From: Hirsutella rhossiliensis
Taxonomy: Eukaryota > Ascomycota > Sordariomycetes > Hypocreales > Ophiocordycipitaceae
Assembly (NCBI RefSeq): GCF_020360975.1
Contig: NW_025408682.1
Span: 1-64,000, forward strand
Length of the DNA stretch: 64,000 bases
Direction: 5' to 3'
Positions 11,331-23,600 of the stretch are shown piece by piece; position 1 is the first letter of the stretch, and each line of letters starts with the position of its first letter. A model generated the notes under the pieces. It saw nothing but the letters and a program-made list of their open reading frames with translations. It was not told where the DNA came from and did no database searches. The position numbers were made by a program, and so were the translations under genes.

Positions 11331-11965
11331 AAGTAGGGCGTAGCACGAGTAACTAGAGCCTGATTTAGCTAAGATGAGGTGGGATCCTCCGAGCTCCTTT
11401 TATATCGGCTGCCCCGCCCCCGATCTGCCCCCGTATGTTGGTCTTTCGTGTCTGCCGCCGCGCGTGCTATTTCTGCATCTCGGCGCTCCGTTTATGCTTC
11501 CTTGACGCATCTCCGCGAACATGCTGCCGCCCTCCGACGTCGAAGCGCTGCCCCTTTTATCTCTATTCCGTATACGTGTGCATTCTCGGTTAGGAGGATG
11601 TCTCTTTTAGCGGTTAGGAATACGGAGGTTCGATGTTACGGTGCTTGTGGCGATGACTTCGTTAATAAGCCTTTTACAGGCAAGAGAAGGATGCCAGGCG
11701 CGGAAAACGGCAAATAAGGGGGGAGAGATATAGGCAAAATGGGCGTATTGGGCACGAGGCTATTAGACGGTTGATGTTGAAGAGCTAAAACGAAAAGAGG
11801 CAGCCACAAGGCCAGAGGGTAGTTCGAGCTAGGAGGGCAAGGCGAAAGAGGCGACTTTTAGGTCTAAAGAGAAGCGGAAAGAAGCGGACGAATTAGAGGT
11901 GCGAAATCGGGGACATAAAGCCCAGATTATGTTTAAGACTACTACGGATAGTAGCTATATTATGT
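11331..11965. other. Unmutated intergenic DNA with a 112-codon open frame
   Basis: The first 21 bases repeat exactly at 17515-17535, in the right arm of a palindrome. An open frame on the plus strand (11379-11717) encodes a 112-residue Arg/Ala-rich peptide without a signal peptide, a recognisable domain or convincing introns; I judge it more likely chance than gene. The normal CA and TG content shows that this DNA escaped RIP. Confidence 0.4.
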
Positions 11966-12422
11966 TTAATGTCTAGTAAGTTTAATGGTAATAGCCTCAC
12001 CGCCCGAAAGATTAATGTCCTCTCGTCCTATATATAAGAAAGTTAGATAAACGACGTGCTTAGCGAGGCCCGATTGGAAACTTACCGCCATCACTCCCGC
12101 ATCTGCGCTGGATTCCTCGAACAGCGTCGGCCACCTGCTTGTATTTGACAACCTTGGTCGGGTTGCCAAACAAGGTCGCTCGAACTGCCGGCTCCGATCC
12201 GAACCAGTTCAAAGTCCACTCAGCGTTATTGTTCATCTTTAGTTCCTCTTCGCCCGCGTCGTCGATATTCTTGAGGACGGAGCGGTAGTGTTCGTCGGTC
12301 AATTTCTGGGGGGTGTCCCAACGGCCATTGAAGCAGTTGGTTCCCCTCTCTTCGGGCCTCTGGCCGTTAACGAAGGGCACAAGGCCGGCAAGGGCCGCGA
12401 CCAAAAGGCAGGGAGTCTTCAT
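11966..12422 (-). CDS. Small secreted protein, 132 aa, two exons (effector candidate)
   Basis: Exon 1 is 12422-12086, the intron 12085-12028 (58 nt) and exon 2 12027-11966. The intron is supported by a GTAAGT donor, a CTAAC branch site and a TATATAG acceptor; without it the frame would stop after 120 codons. The protein starts MKTPCLLVAALAG, a typical signal peptide with likely cleavage after VNG at residue 20. The mature part (about 112 residues) is hydrophilic and has two cysteines, C30 in NCFNG and C108 in RRCGSDGG, which could pair. It has no membrane segment. I do not recognise the family. Size, secretion and position in a small unmutated island inside transposon-rich DNA resemble fungal effector genes, but that role is inference. 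A TATA box lies about 95 bp upstream. Confidence 0.72.
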
Positions 12423-12513
12423 ATTTAGAAATAGGAATTAAGCTAAAAATCGAACTAAGTTAAGTATGCGGCTTGAGTGATGTTGAGTAGTCGAGAGGGC
12501 AGGATCTTAAAAA

Positions 12514-12523
12514 CTTATATAGG
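12514..12523 (-). promoter_or_regulatory. TATA box for the small secreted protein gene
   Basis: The minus strand reads CCTATATAAG about 95 bp before the start codon. The leader that follows is rich in C and T, as in many fungal promoters. Position and sequence fit, but no transcript start can be seen. Confidence 0.5.
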
Positions 12524-12648
12524 CAGGCAGATACGTATATATATTGCGATAAGTTGATTGGAATGCCCTCGTCGAGGCATTAAATGTAGTTTATGCGCTA
12601 TTATACCTCGTAACGATTCGATTAATATTGCGTAATATATATATACTA

Positions 12649-12656
12649 CTGTCGAA
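12649..12656. repeat. 8-bp target duplication, left copy (CTGTCGAA)
   Basis: It matches 13121-13128 exactly and fits the hAT preference NTNNNNAN. Confidence 0.88.
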
Positions 12657-13120
12657 CAGGGTGGTCAACGATACGTATCGATAGGGGTTTTCGATACGGA
12701 GGTACATCGTATCGATATTAAAAGCATAGAAAGACCTATTTCCGTAGTCTTAGCGTAGTGCGGTGTATTAGGATTAAGTAGCTGACTAGCCTAACTTTTT
12801 AGTGGTTAAGCCCCTAAATATTTATACTAAGGGTATAGAAAAGTACCTTTATATACTTTTTAATATCGATACTATGGGAATGGTATTAACTAGTCTATTG
12901 TACTTATCTAGCTAGCTTACGTACACAGTCACGTGTACGGCTGAGGCCATAAAGCTAGCTTCGTGGCCTCCTCCCCCTTTTCGATAGACAATCCTCATAG
13001 CATAATACGACACACCGGTTAAACGACGTTCCCAGTTTGTCTCATGCTCGAGCCCTGCCAACAGATACGATATACCCCCGTATCGAAAAACCCCGTCGAT
13101 ATGTATCGTTGACCACCCTG
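12657..13120. mobile_element. 464-bp hAT-type MITE
   Basis: The ends are inverted repeats. The left starts CAGGGTGGTCAACGATAC and the right is its near-exact complement; similarity continues inward for about 60 bp through a GATACG-rich segment. CAGGG ends and an 8-bp duplication (CTGTCGAA) are typical of hAT. The interior has no transposase, so it would need an enzyme supplied in trans. It sits about 230 bp upstream of the secreted protein gene, where it could affect the promoter. An apparent 81-codon minus frame across it (12912-13157) is an artefact of the element. Confidence 0.88.
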
Positions 13121-13128
13121 CTGTCGAA
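13121..13128. repeat. 8-bp target duplication, right copy (CTGTCGAA)
   Basis: It is identical to 12649-12656 and borders the MITE on the right. Confidence 0.88.
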
Positions 13129-14040
13129 TTATTCTCGTATAGCTTTAACTTTGGCATAAACTCTATTCTCGTACGAGTACGGATACCTTTATGTATACAA
13201 GGCGACCCACAGCCATATTGGTGCGCATGGAGGTCTTGGGGGTGATTAAATCGCCTAGCCCCTGACTGTTAGGGGGGCTTTAGCCCAGGCTATCGATAGG
13301 TATCGAGTCTAGCTACGGGAAACAGGAAAACATATGTACAGTACTGTACAAACGCATGCTGTCGAGGACCATTGTCCAGGCACGTCCGGTATTTGTTTTG
13401 TTCAGCTCGGAGCCGCGAGTGGGAGAGGCTGTAACCCTGGTTCTATATCGCAGTCGGTAAGCCTCTTAGCCTGGGTTCTGCCGCCTTCGACACCCCTTGT
13501 TAGTGTGTGGGCGCCGACTGCGTCATCACGACGGCATGAGAGGATGGGCGCCCACTTCGAATCATGCTCTAATTCGTTTAAGGCAAGCTATAGCGATAGC
13601 ACCTGACGGGGTATTGACAATGGGGAACATGAGTTGCTAAAAATAGAGCTTGATTCATCACAACACCTCGTATAAAAAGGCAAAATGCAGCACCTCGAAT
13701 GGAATGGCAGGTGCTGCCGCGTCTGCCAAGAAACTCGAGGCATTGGGCTGCTGAAGCATGATATTTTCCTTGGCAGCTTTCCCCACAGGACCGGCTCCAT
13801 CCTGATTGATTCAGCCGTAGGCTGAATTTACATTACCCGTGCCACGCCCCACTTTATTGTCACTCGCAAGCTCGCACCACCAACGATTGTGATGATATTG
13901 CAGTGCTTACCGGCTGGTCTGCGTCGTGGAGGCATGATAATCGTGATAAGCAACCTATCCGTCCTGCAATATAAATAAAGAATCTTTTGTTTATACTAGA
14001 GCACGGCGAACAATACGTTAAAACACACTATTCTTTAGCC
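13129..14040. other. Unmutated intergenic DNA
   Basis: Base composition is normal with ordinary CA/TG content. Two short open frames (13334-13606 plus, 13588-13800 minus) have no start context, introns or domains that would support a gene. A GTACAGTACTGTAC palindrome lies near 13335 and an AATAAA near 13972. The RIP signature starts abruptly at about 14040. Confidence 0.5.
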
Positions 14041-14779
14041 ATACTATCTTCGCGATATATATATGCTAACCTTCTATAACTATCTTTCGTCGATATAGCT
14101 ATTTATATATAGAGAAGCCTTTTAGTCTTCTGCAAATAATTAAAGCGTTAATTACCCTACTATAAAAGTATAGGAGACCCTAGTCTATTTAAGCGGCTTT
14201 AAAAGCAGCGAAACTAGCCCTTTCGGCTACTATTTATAGAGGCAGTATAAATAAGCGTCCCGGCCTCTATTTAATCCGGAGCTTTACTACGGTAATAGTA
14301 ATAATAACGCTCTATATAACCGTTTTATAATATAGCTAGAGAACTTCTTTAGCAGTCTCCTAAGACTATATAGTAACCGCGGTATCAACGAACCCTATTA
14401 GGAATTACGATAGTTAAGAATCTTCTTAGATAGCTGCTTCCGCGGCTATAGCACTTAGCGATTATTTACCTTAGCGATTCTAGGCCTAGATAAGCTTAAG
14501 AGATAGCGCCTACGAGAGCAATTAAGGTTAGAGGATAGAAACGGCTCTATAGGAACTATAACCCGCTTTTAGTCTGCCCTAGACTTCGCCCGGCGGTAAG
14601 TAGAGTTCGATACTCTACTAGCTCTTAAGTTAGCTAAATATTACTAAATATCTAGTCTATAGCGGGTTACTTTAGATATCCTAGTCTTATCGCCGTTACC
14701 TTTACTACCGGCACCGTTACTATCGCTAAGCCGAGACTAAGAAGAATATAAAGAATAGAGCGGTTTCTCTAATATAGGG

Positions 14780-17110
14780 TCTAGCAACTAAGGTATAACT
14801 ATGCCTATCCCTAACCCGCTAATCCCCGGCACTATAGCTTTATCGATTAAAAAACTTTAACGCTAAGTAAACGAGTTCGTAAAGGAAAACGGATTTAGCG
14901 TTATTAGACGCAACGGCTCGGGTAGTCGTATATAAAAGATAAGATATATGTTTTAGTGCGACCGGTATAGTAAGCCTCGCCTATCTAAGGGCTCGGGTCT
15001 TTGCTAAAAACGCTCCCGTAAGTATAGCTATAAGTAGAAAGTTATTACGGTAGCCCTAGAATAGAACGACTATATATAGACTTTATAGGCATTTACTAAT
15101 CCTTAGTATAGCTAATATAACTATAACTATAGTATAAGTCTCTTAGCCTATCTTATTTATCGGAGGCTAACTACTTCTATAAAGGTAATAGTTAAAGTAA
15201 TAAGCCGGCGGGTCGGGATAAGGGCGCGGCGCGCGATATATATAGTATTATTAGAGAAAAACACCCTAATACGCTCTATATAAGGAAGGATATATATAAC
15301 GCTAGGGCTCTCTTACGCCGCGAGAAGCTTAGTAATTTAGGCTTAATAGCCGCCTTAATTAAGCTCTTTAATAAGAGGGGCAGTCTATATATCGTTAGGT
15401 GGTCGGTAATAGAGCTTAATCGCCTTATTAGCCTTATATAGATATTCCTATACTATCTTTAAATATAGAAACGCTTTCTAGAAATAATAAGCTCCGATAA
15501 TACGTATAATACGAATCGCTTTAAACTACCGCTCTTCTAGGTTATAGGGCAGACTTACCTTAAGTCTATCTATAATACTGTATTTGGTTTAATTAATAAC
15601 GAGAAACGTAAAGGGTTCTAATTCCTTATAGAGGGGATTAAGCAATTAAATAAGAAGTATAATATTCCGCTCCTAGAAGTAGGTATTATAAATTACGATT
15701 AGTAGATAAAAGCAGCCCTAGATAACTAGTTCCCCGAGGACCCTAATAGCTAATAGTAAATATATATCTACTATATTAACTCTAATGTTTTTATTAATAC
15801 TAAACGGAAATAGAAGGACGTAAAGAAAGATAACGATAGCGACGATAATAGCTCTAGTAGTAAATAGACGTAGATAGGGTTAACTTCGGGGGATATCGAA
15901 GCCGTCCTCTTAGGAGGGGGACACGGCGGCCCGTCCTTATAAAACGACTATACCGCGCCTATGCCCTATAACTACTAGGGCGTCCTTAAGATATAGAAGT
16001 ACGTAGCCTTTACGTAGACTAAGGAGGATTATAAGAAGGTATAGGTGCGCCTATATAAAGAGTTTAATAACTAGCAGGCTATTTTAATATACCTTTATAA
16101 GACCTCTTATAGAGATAAAAAATAAAAGGTTAGAGTTAATCTTATTTATTATTATTAATCTAAAATAAATATAAGAAGTTCTATCTCCTTATAATCCTAA
16201 GGAAATATAACTACCTTATAGTAGCGAATTTACTACTTACTACCTAGGATGCTTTTATAATATTATCTAGAACGTTCGATAATATCGCTTATTAACCGCG
16301 TATTTTATTATACGTATCCTAAATATAATAAGACCTATTTACCTATAAGCGCGTAGTAGGCATATTACTCTATTAAGAAATACTATAATTTCGGGGTTTA
16401 GGTAACTTCTAGCACCGAGGCTAGTAATAATAACGTTAAAAGCTATCTACTTAACGGAACGAGCTATTTATATAGACTTATTAAGGCGCTCAAGGGTATA
16501 CTTATCGACTAAGAGTAAGACTTTATCGATAACTACTTATAAGATAAAGTACTAACCGCATAGAAATACTCTAAGCCTAGGTTAGAGTACCTAGGCGAGC
16601 TTTATATAATAATATCCTAGTTAGGACTCGACCTACTAGCTAATAAATATCGCTACGCTTTAAAATTAATACTAAGTAGATCCTATCCTTAGCTAGAACC
16701 TATAGGGGATTATAAGGAGGGCTATAATATCTCTTAGTAGTTAGGAATTCCTTATCGTTATATAATCTATAGAAAATTAAAAGTAGGGGCATTCTTAATA
16801 AAGTAGGACGTTTACCCTTAGTAGCACTTAAGGCAGCGTACTTCTTATAACCCCTACCGCTAAATTCTCGACCCTAAGATCGTAATAAGCCTTCGAGGAT
16901 ATCCGAAAAATACTATATAGCCTATCCCTAAGAGCATAGCGGTTAATAGACTACGCGAGTCCCTAGGAGGTTAGATAGCAGCTAGTAAGAGTCGTAAGAC
17001 TAATATAAGGATAAGGTCTAAAAGTAAGATAGAAGCTCTTAGACCGGGTAAGTAGACTAGCGTACGGTAAGCCGGCCGTAGGAAGCAGCCTAGTATATAG
17101 AGGCGGCGGT
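14780..17110 (+). pseudogene. Mutator-like (MULE) transposase with FAR1-type DNA-binding domain, RIP-mutated
   Basis: Reading through TAA/TAG on the plus strand gives three recognisable parts. A FAR1-type zinc-binding block reads VKENGFSVIRRNGSGSR near 14880-14932, followed by a Cys/Tyr-containing Lys/Arg-rich segment. The MULE catalytic domain starts near 15490 with SDNTYNTNRFKLPLF, holding the first catalytic Asp, and a second Asp lies in NYD near 15700. A SWIM-like zinc end reads LGIPYRYIIYRKL at 16741-16780, matching the usual CxxC-RH pattern with Cys changed to Tyr. At least one frame change is needed near 15230. MULE transposases cut and paste DNA, usually between long inverted repeats; the palindrome at 17447-17527 may be one end, but no matching left end was found near 14040. 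Confidence 0.78.
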
Positions 17111-17446
17111 TAGAATAGGAGACTATCTTTAATAATAAGGAAATAGAGTCTCTATCGAAACGTAGATACGGAGGCTCCTATAAGCGGCCTACTACTTTAA
17201 CGCCTTTAGCCGTATTAAGATTAGGTATTAAAGTAGACTATAAAGAATATATTAATATATAAGTATAACTAGGTCTATAGAAGCGTTATAAGGTATAGTA
17301 AGAGTACTATTTAATATTAAGTACCTATAGTAATAAACGAAGCGGGTATATTGCCGCTCGCGTCTTTAGCCCGACCTCTATATCTACCGGCTCCTATTAT
17401 ATACCGGTAGTTACTTATATATTACTAACCTATCTAGCTACCTATA

Positions 17447-17527
17447 CTACGCCCTACTTAATCTCGCGTTCGTTCCTTACTATTATAGAGCTAGTAAGGA
17501 ACGAACGCGAGATTAAGTAGGGCGTAG
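17447..17527. repeat. Perfect palindrome: two 36-bp arms, 9-nt loop
   Basis: Arms 17447-17482 and 17492-17527 are exact complements separated by TTATAGAGC. The right flank keeps a CA dinucleotide. The last 21 bases of the right side (17515-17535) are identical to 11331-11351 in the unmutated island. It looks like two copies of the same transposon end joined head to head. Confidence 0.85.
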
Positions 17528-17559
17528 CACGAGTATACTTTCTTAACTATACTATTCCT

Positions 17560-20293
17560 ACCCGTAAATTTCCTAATTATACCTTTCCTAAGTGCATTTA
17601 ACCTTACTACGACCCTTATCCTATAATAGCTAGTTCCTACGCTTACTCCTAGGCGTTTATATCCTTACCGATCTCTAACTCCTATAAAGCGATAGTAGAT
17701 AACGGCCCTAATATAGCTCCGGTAGGTATACTTATATTAAAGAAACTAGGTAAGATAGTAGAGGCGGGGAAACCGGGTAGTGCTAGGTTAGAAAGGCAGC
17801 TAAGAAGTATTACGATGCTAATAAAAAGTAAAAGAAGTCGTATTAAGATGATTTTCTAGCGGAGGAAAATAGTAGCTAGCGAGCAGTTAAGTACCTTAAG
17901 TCTAGAAACGGCACTATAAGCGATAGAGTGCCTTAGCTAAAAAGGTTAAACGGAAGTATTATAAGAGATAAAGCTAAGTAAGTAGAGGAACTTCTTAAGA
18001 CGTTCTTCCCGCTATTACTATTATTAATTATAAAGGAAGGAGACCACCCGCGATAGAGGGAGCTGCCTATACCCGACCTTACTATATAGGAAGTAAAGGG
18101 TAAGGTTATAGCGGCTAACCTATAGAATGCGCCCGGAGAAGATAGTCTACCGGCTATAGTATAGAAGTAACTCTAGCTAGTAGTTAAAGACCGGGCTCTA
18201 TATCTCTTCTAAACTTTAGTAAAAGATAGACGAGTACCGAGCTAACTAAGAAGCGTAAAAATAATCCTACTTAAGAAGCTAGATAAAAGGGACCTATCTA
18301 TAAGGCCTAGAGAAGTAGAAAGGTCTCGAGCCTAATTAGTTTTAATATTAAGGCGGCGTATAATAAAGTTTTTAAGGATAGGCTATTATAGAGGCTCTAA
18401 GTAAGAGGTATCCCTCGATAGCTCGTATACTAGATCGATGCCTTTTACTCTTAATAGACGGCGTCGATACTAATAAATAGCTATCTCTTTAAGCGATAAG
18501 ACTTACTATAAGTAGGGCTGCCTTAAGGATCGCTACTATCGCCGATCCTATCCCTTTTCTTTAATATAGACCTTATTTAAAGAAGGATATATACTAATAG
18601 AGGCTCTATTGCCTTTATTAATAACTATTTAGCCTAGGTAACCGGACCGATAACGGAGTCGAATTAGGTAGGGATCTAGTTAATAATTAATAAGGTATTA
18701 AAATAGGAGAAGTATAGCGGAGCGACTTTCGAAGGCGGTAAAACGGTTATCCTATATTTTACGCGAAATATAACTTTAACTAATAATAGACTATTCGTTA
18801 TTAAAGAATAAGAAGTAAGCTATAAGGTAAGTATATAGGTCTTAAGAGTTATTATAAACGCAAAGCTCTAGTATAAGGAATATATAGCTAGAGCTATTAT
18901 AAAGGGGCTCTTGGCCGCTATATACCTAAGAAGGCTTAGGATGCTACCGCTACGCGCGGCGAGATAGCTGTTTTTAGCAACGGTTTCGCCTATAATAGAC
19001 TATGCCGCTAGTATATAGATATACGCTTATAGGTTAAGAGAGATAAGCTAGCTATAAAGAGGATAGAAAGTATAAGTATAAGCTATTATAAGAGCCTTTT
19101 AAATAATAGTAACTACTATAGCCGAGGTAGAAGTAAGTATTCCGCTAGTAAGAGAGCGGTATATTTAAGTAGCTACTATAGCCTAGGCTAGTATCCGCTC
19201 CTTACTACTAATATATCCGCTCGCGAGACTTAAGCTTAAAGCGAGCTAACGATTTATATTACCTATATAAAAGACTAGTTAGATATAAGTCGGCTTAGCG
19301 ATCTATTATTTAAAGGTAGTTAAGCTATATACCTTAGCGTTATAGGAAACTAGAATATATATCTTTTATAATATAGAACCTAGAAAGGCTATAGAGATAG
19401 TAGTAAAAACGGATAGGATTTTAATCGCTATATCTTTATCGTAGAGAAGAGGCCTAGTCGGTATAAAAGGTTATATTTAAGACACGGTAATTAATAAAAG
19501 AGTAAAACCCTTATATAGCCGAGCTTAAGGTAATAGCGATAGTACTTAGATATATACTAGTTAAACTATAGTATAGCGACCTATTTATTATTATAAGTAA
19601 TCGATCGGCCTTATAGGCGATCGTAAACCTTTATAACCGTCTAGGTAGCGCTTAATTTAAGAGATCTACTACTATATAAAGCGGCTTAAGAGAAAGGGTA
19701 TTTAAATTAAGATAATTTAAGTACTAGCTAAAACTAATAACTTCGCGCTAGGATTTAAAGCTAAGATAGTAGCGTAAAAGATAACTATATAACGGGCTAT
19801 ACTAAAAAGATATAATTACTAAGCCCAGCCGACTATCGCTAGGTTAGTAATAGCTAGCTATTATTACTAAAAACTATTAAAAGAGACTAGTTATCTCTAA
19901 AAGGTTCTATAATTATATTAATATTTATTAGCTATATTTATATAAGATATAGCCTCTTACTCTTTCTATAGCTAGAGAGATATTATTATTATTAAGAGAT
20001 TATTCGTTTAGTCTTTCTTAGTCTATATATATAAATAATAGAAACTCCTAGAAAAAGTAGGTAAATACTTAAAAATATAGATAAAGCGTTGCTTAGTAAG
20101 TATACGTAAGCTATATATATATAATATACTTAATAAGTAAGAAGCTAATATACTAATATAGCTATATATTAGTATATTAAGGCTTAATAACTCCTTATAT
20201 AGGATCGGGGTAGTAGAATCTAAGCTATACGATTACGGCTAGGTACTAAAGATAATTATATACTTACTTTTTAAATAATAGAAGTAGATAGTT
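17560..20293 (+). mobile_element. LINE2: second Tad-type non-LTR retrotransposon, RIP-mutated, 5' part missing
   Basis: The plus-strand reading gives LINE ORF2. An RT region includes IAFINNYLA at 18605-18634, the FADD-type catalytic box with both Asp changed to Asn. Next comes the linker RLRMLPLRAAR near 18930, then an RNase H region near 19520-19640 reading SNRSALQAIVNLYNR, and the C-terminal zinc region near 20180-20290. The endonuclease and part of the RT fingers are missing or scrambled around 18280-18480, so this copy is truncated and internally deleted. It differs in sequence from LINE1. Element D interrupts it at about 20294; about 140 bp beyond D (41379-41520) could be its end. Confidence 0.78.
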
Positions 20294-20665
20294 TAAAGGG
20301 GACGAGGGTATATACTTAAAGTACGCGTAATATAGCTAAGGATTAGTAGAGTAATTAACTATATAATTATCTAATTATCGGTCCTATATATAACTCTAAG
20401 GGCCTTAGGTTATAAATATAAGTCTTAGAGATTTCTTTACTCTATACCTCTTTATCTCTACTAAAGTTATATAACTAGCGGTCTTTACTTTAAAGGGGAA
20501 AAATAAAAATTTAAATTAACTATAATTAAGGAAGATACCTTATTAAATAATCAAGGTCTTTATAATACCTTTAAGTATACTTAGAAGTAAGTTAGAAGGG
20601 GAGTGCTAGGGGTCTTATCCTTCTAACGGGCTAATATCTATATAGGTATAATCTTACTTATTAAA
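20294..20665 (-). repeat. D LTR (3' LTR), approximate ends
   Basis: It aligns over its length with about 41004-41376. A shared stretch includes GAGTAATTAACTATATAATT. The two copies differ mainly by C/T and G/A changes. Confidence 0.8.
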
Positions 20666-20666
20666 C

Positions 20667-23600
20667 TCCTCCTTAGCGACTTTCCGACCTAAGTGCTAAT
20701 AGAAAGGGCGCGATAATAATAGGTAAGGCTCTCTTCCTAAGTATATAAGTAAGTAAATAAACTATCGATAGAACTTCTCTCCTTTACTATAATCCTTTCC
20801 CTTTACGTTATTTATTCCTCCCTTTACCTATAAGCTACTTATTTAGCTCTTTCCTATCTTTACTTACGTACTTCCTTCTTTAGATAATTATCTACTACCC
20901 TTTATATATACTCTTAAGTATTCGCGCTTATTATTCCTAAGGGCGTTAAGGAAATAAAGTAGTTAGTATCTTTACTAGTCTATAGCTTTAAGTATAGCTA
21001 GATTAAATAAGCTATAAAGTCTTATAGACTAGTCGTTATCGCGTCGCTAGTAGTCCTACGTAAATATATAGAATTATAGTTATTAATATCTTAGTAGTAG
21101 TTCTAATATATTCCTAGGTTTTTAATTCCTTTAACCTAGGAGGGTTTAAAGCCTAGTATAAACCTTATAGGGACTATAGCTAGAGAGGCTATTACTATAC
21201 TTTATTTCTAAGAAGTAATAGGGCGTGCTATAGGCGTTACTAGAGTCTTTAGCCTTAGGGTAATTAACCGAGCGCCTAGTAATTTTAGAGTCCTAGGGCG
21301 AGTTAGTAGCCGCGCTATCTACCTTTCTTTCCTACTAGCTTCTTATTAAGCTATTAGTAGGGGTACGGTTATAAGTCTTTTACTCCTTTATACGTTTAGA
21401 TAAGTTATTAGTAGCGGGCGAGGAGTAAGCTTAATTAGCTATATATTTAAGGGGGAAAATAAAAGCGTTGTTTCTATATAGATAAAAGGACTAGTAAGAG
21501 TGCTTAGCTCTTTATTTTATATATTCTAAGGTAGGGACCCTATCTTAAGGTTACTTAGGGAAAGGCTACTTAGTTTAGATAAGGAGCTTAATTTAGTTAA
21601 CGCTTAAGGTAACGAAGGTCTAGGCCTATTCTCGATTCTTATTAGATCGATTAAATAATTAAGGGTCTTTTTAGGGAGGAGTTTTATAAAGAAACCGCGT
21701 ATAGCTTAAGTAATTAAGTTAGGTTACTTTATAAAGGTAGCTAGCGTAGTTAGCTCTTTTCTCGCTCTCTTTACTATATAAGCTAGTTTTATATCTCTTT
21801 AAAGCAGTAGTTTCTATCTACTAGGCCTATCTTAAAGGTTAACTACCTCTAAGACTTCTTAGAAGTCTTATTCTTTTTAATCTCCTTAAATAATATAGTT
21901 ATATTAGTAAATCCGTTTATACCTAGGAATCCTTATAGGAAAGACTCTACTAAAAGTTATTAAACCCTAATTAAAGAGTATCCTTTATAGTCGGTTAAAC
22001 CTTACTATTAGACTACTAGGAAACTCCGCTACCCTATAATATTACTTATATATAATTAAGTTCGTTCGCCGCGATAGCTTAGATTCTATATATTAACTTA
22101 TCGATATAGCTTTTTATACTTATCCTCTTATCTAGCTTAAAGAAATACTAGTCTTAGTATAAGATTTTATCTATTTATAGGGCTTCTTATATTACCCTAT
22201 ACCTTTACTTTAGAATTACTTTAACCTTTAGGTATCGCTACTTAATTATCTTAAGGCATAGCCCGACTATACCTTTAACTTAGTATTAGATTATTATTAA
22301 GGCTAAGTAGCTATATTCCTACCCTTCCTATTAAGCGGTATAAGGGACTAGCGTATAAGTAAAGTTATAAGGAACTTAAAGGATATAAAGAAACTACTGC
22401 TATACTTATAAGAATATATAGAGTTTAGCGTACTATCCCTCTTTCTAAGTATTAAAAACGACTAAGTTTCCTTCCCTATAGTCTTAAAGGAACGCACTTT
22501 AATAAAGTCCCCCTTTATCTAGTCCTACTAAAAAGTTAATAACTTTAGTTATATACCTTTATTTATATATAAAGCGACTAAGGTTAAAGGTAGGAGCGGT
22601 AAACTTAATTAGATACTCCTTATTATTTAAGTATTTATAGTACTTTATATATCTATCTTCTATATCTTTAATAGGTTCCCCTTATTAGTTAGTATAAACT
22701 AATAATAGGTAAGGTAAGGGGTATACTACGTTCTTAATACCTCTTATTAAGATCTTAATTATCGCGCTAAGGCTAAAGCTTATAGCCTATTATTTATTAA
22801 TAGCTCTATAAAGAAAGTTATATATATCGACGATATACTCTTTTTAGTAGGCCTTATTCCTAGTAAATCCGTTTATCTTTTTAACGCCCTTATATATTAT
22901 CTAAGCGTCTTTAAGGGTAATATCCCGCTATCTAATAAGGCCTATTAATATTAGGTATTAACGATCTCTATAAATATACTAAGGAGGTTGCTTCTACCTA
23001 TAAATATCTTATTAGTCTTAGTCTATAAACTTTTCCTTATCTTTAGTATAAAAGCGCCCTTTACTACCTTTTACTTTAACTTCGCTATAGTAAGTAGGTA
23101 AAATAAAGCTCCTACTCTTAAATAGTAGTACGCTAAAGAAGATAACGGTATTCTTAGGGAGGTCTATAGCTAGGCCTAGGATACTATTTAGGTTCGCCGC
23201 TATATCTTAGGAAAGGGTAAAGTAAGTAAAAGAAAGGGAGAAGATAAGATTAAATAGTTAAGGTAAGTAGTTCTAAGTTATAATACTAAGAGGCTAAGAG
23301 GGTATTATATATATATATAAGAATTATATTAGTAGAGGGGATCTTTATAAGTAGGGAAGCGTACGGAGTATATATATATATATATATATAAGGAAGAAGA
23401 AAGAAGGAAGAAGGAGGGTATAGTAAGAGGAATAAATAGTTATTAAAGCGCGCGGTTATTAGTTACTTTAGCCGGCCTTTATAGCGGTAAGGTCTCGGGT
23501 ATATTTAAGGGTTATACTTAAATAGCTTCTTTTACTAGTTATCGATTAAGGAGCTATTTAATCTCTACCCTTTTCTTCTCCTCTTTACTCTTTTTATTCT

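Noticed and set aside
11379..11717. 112-codon plus-strand frame in the island
   Set aside because: Arg/Ala-rich with no domain, signal peptide or intron; not called as a gene, only mentioned in the intergenic entry.
12912..13157. 81-codon minus-strand frame
   Set aside because: It overlaps the MITE and its right inverted repeat; no domain or splice support.
22817..22843. Plus-strand VIYIDDILF, similar to an RT catalytic box
   Set aside because: No other RT motif lies in order around it, and the antisense frame is similarly open, so the match may be chance; kept only as part of the unexplained D segment.
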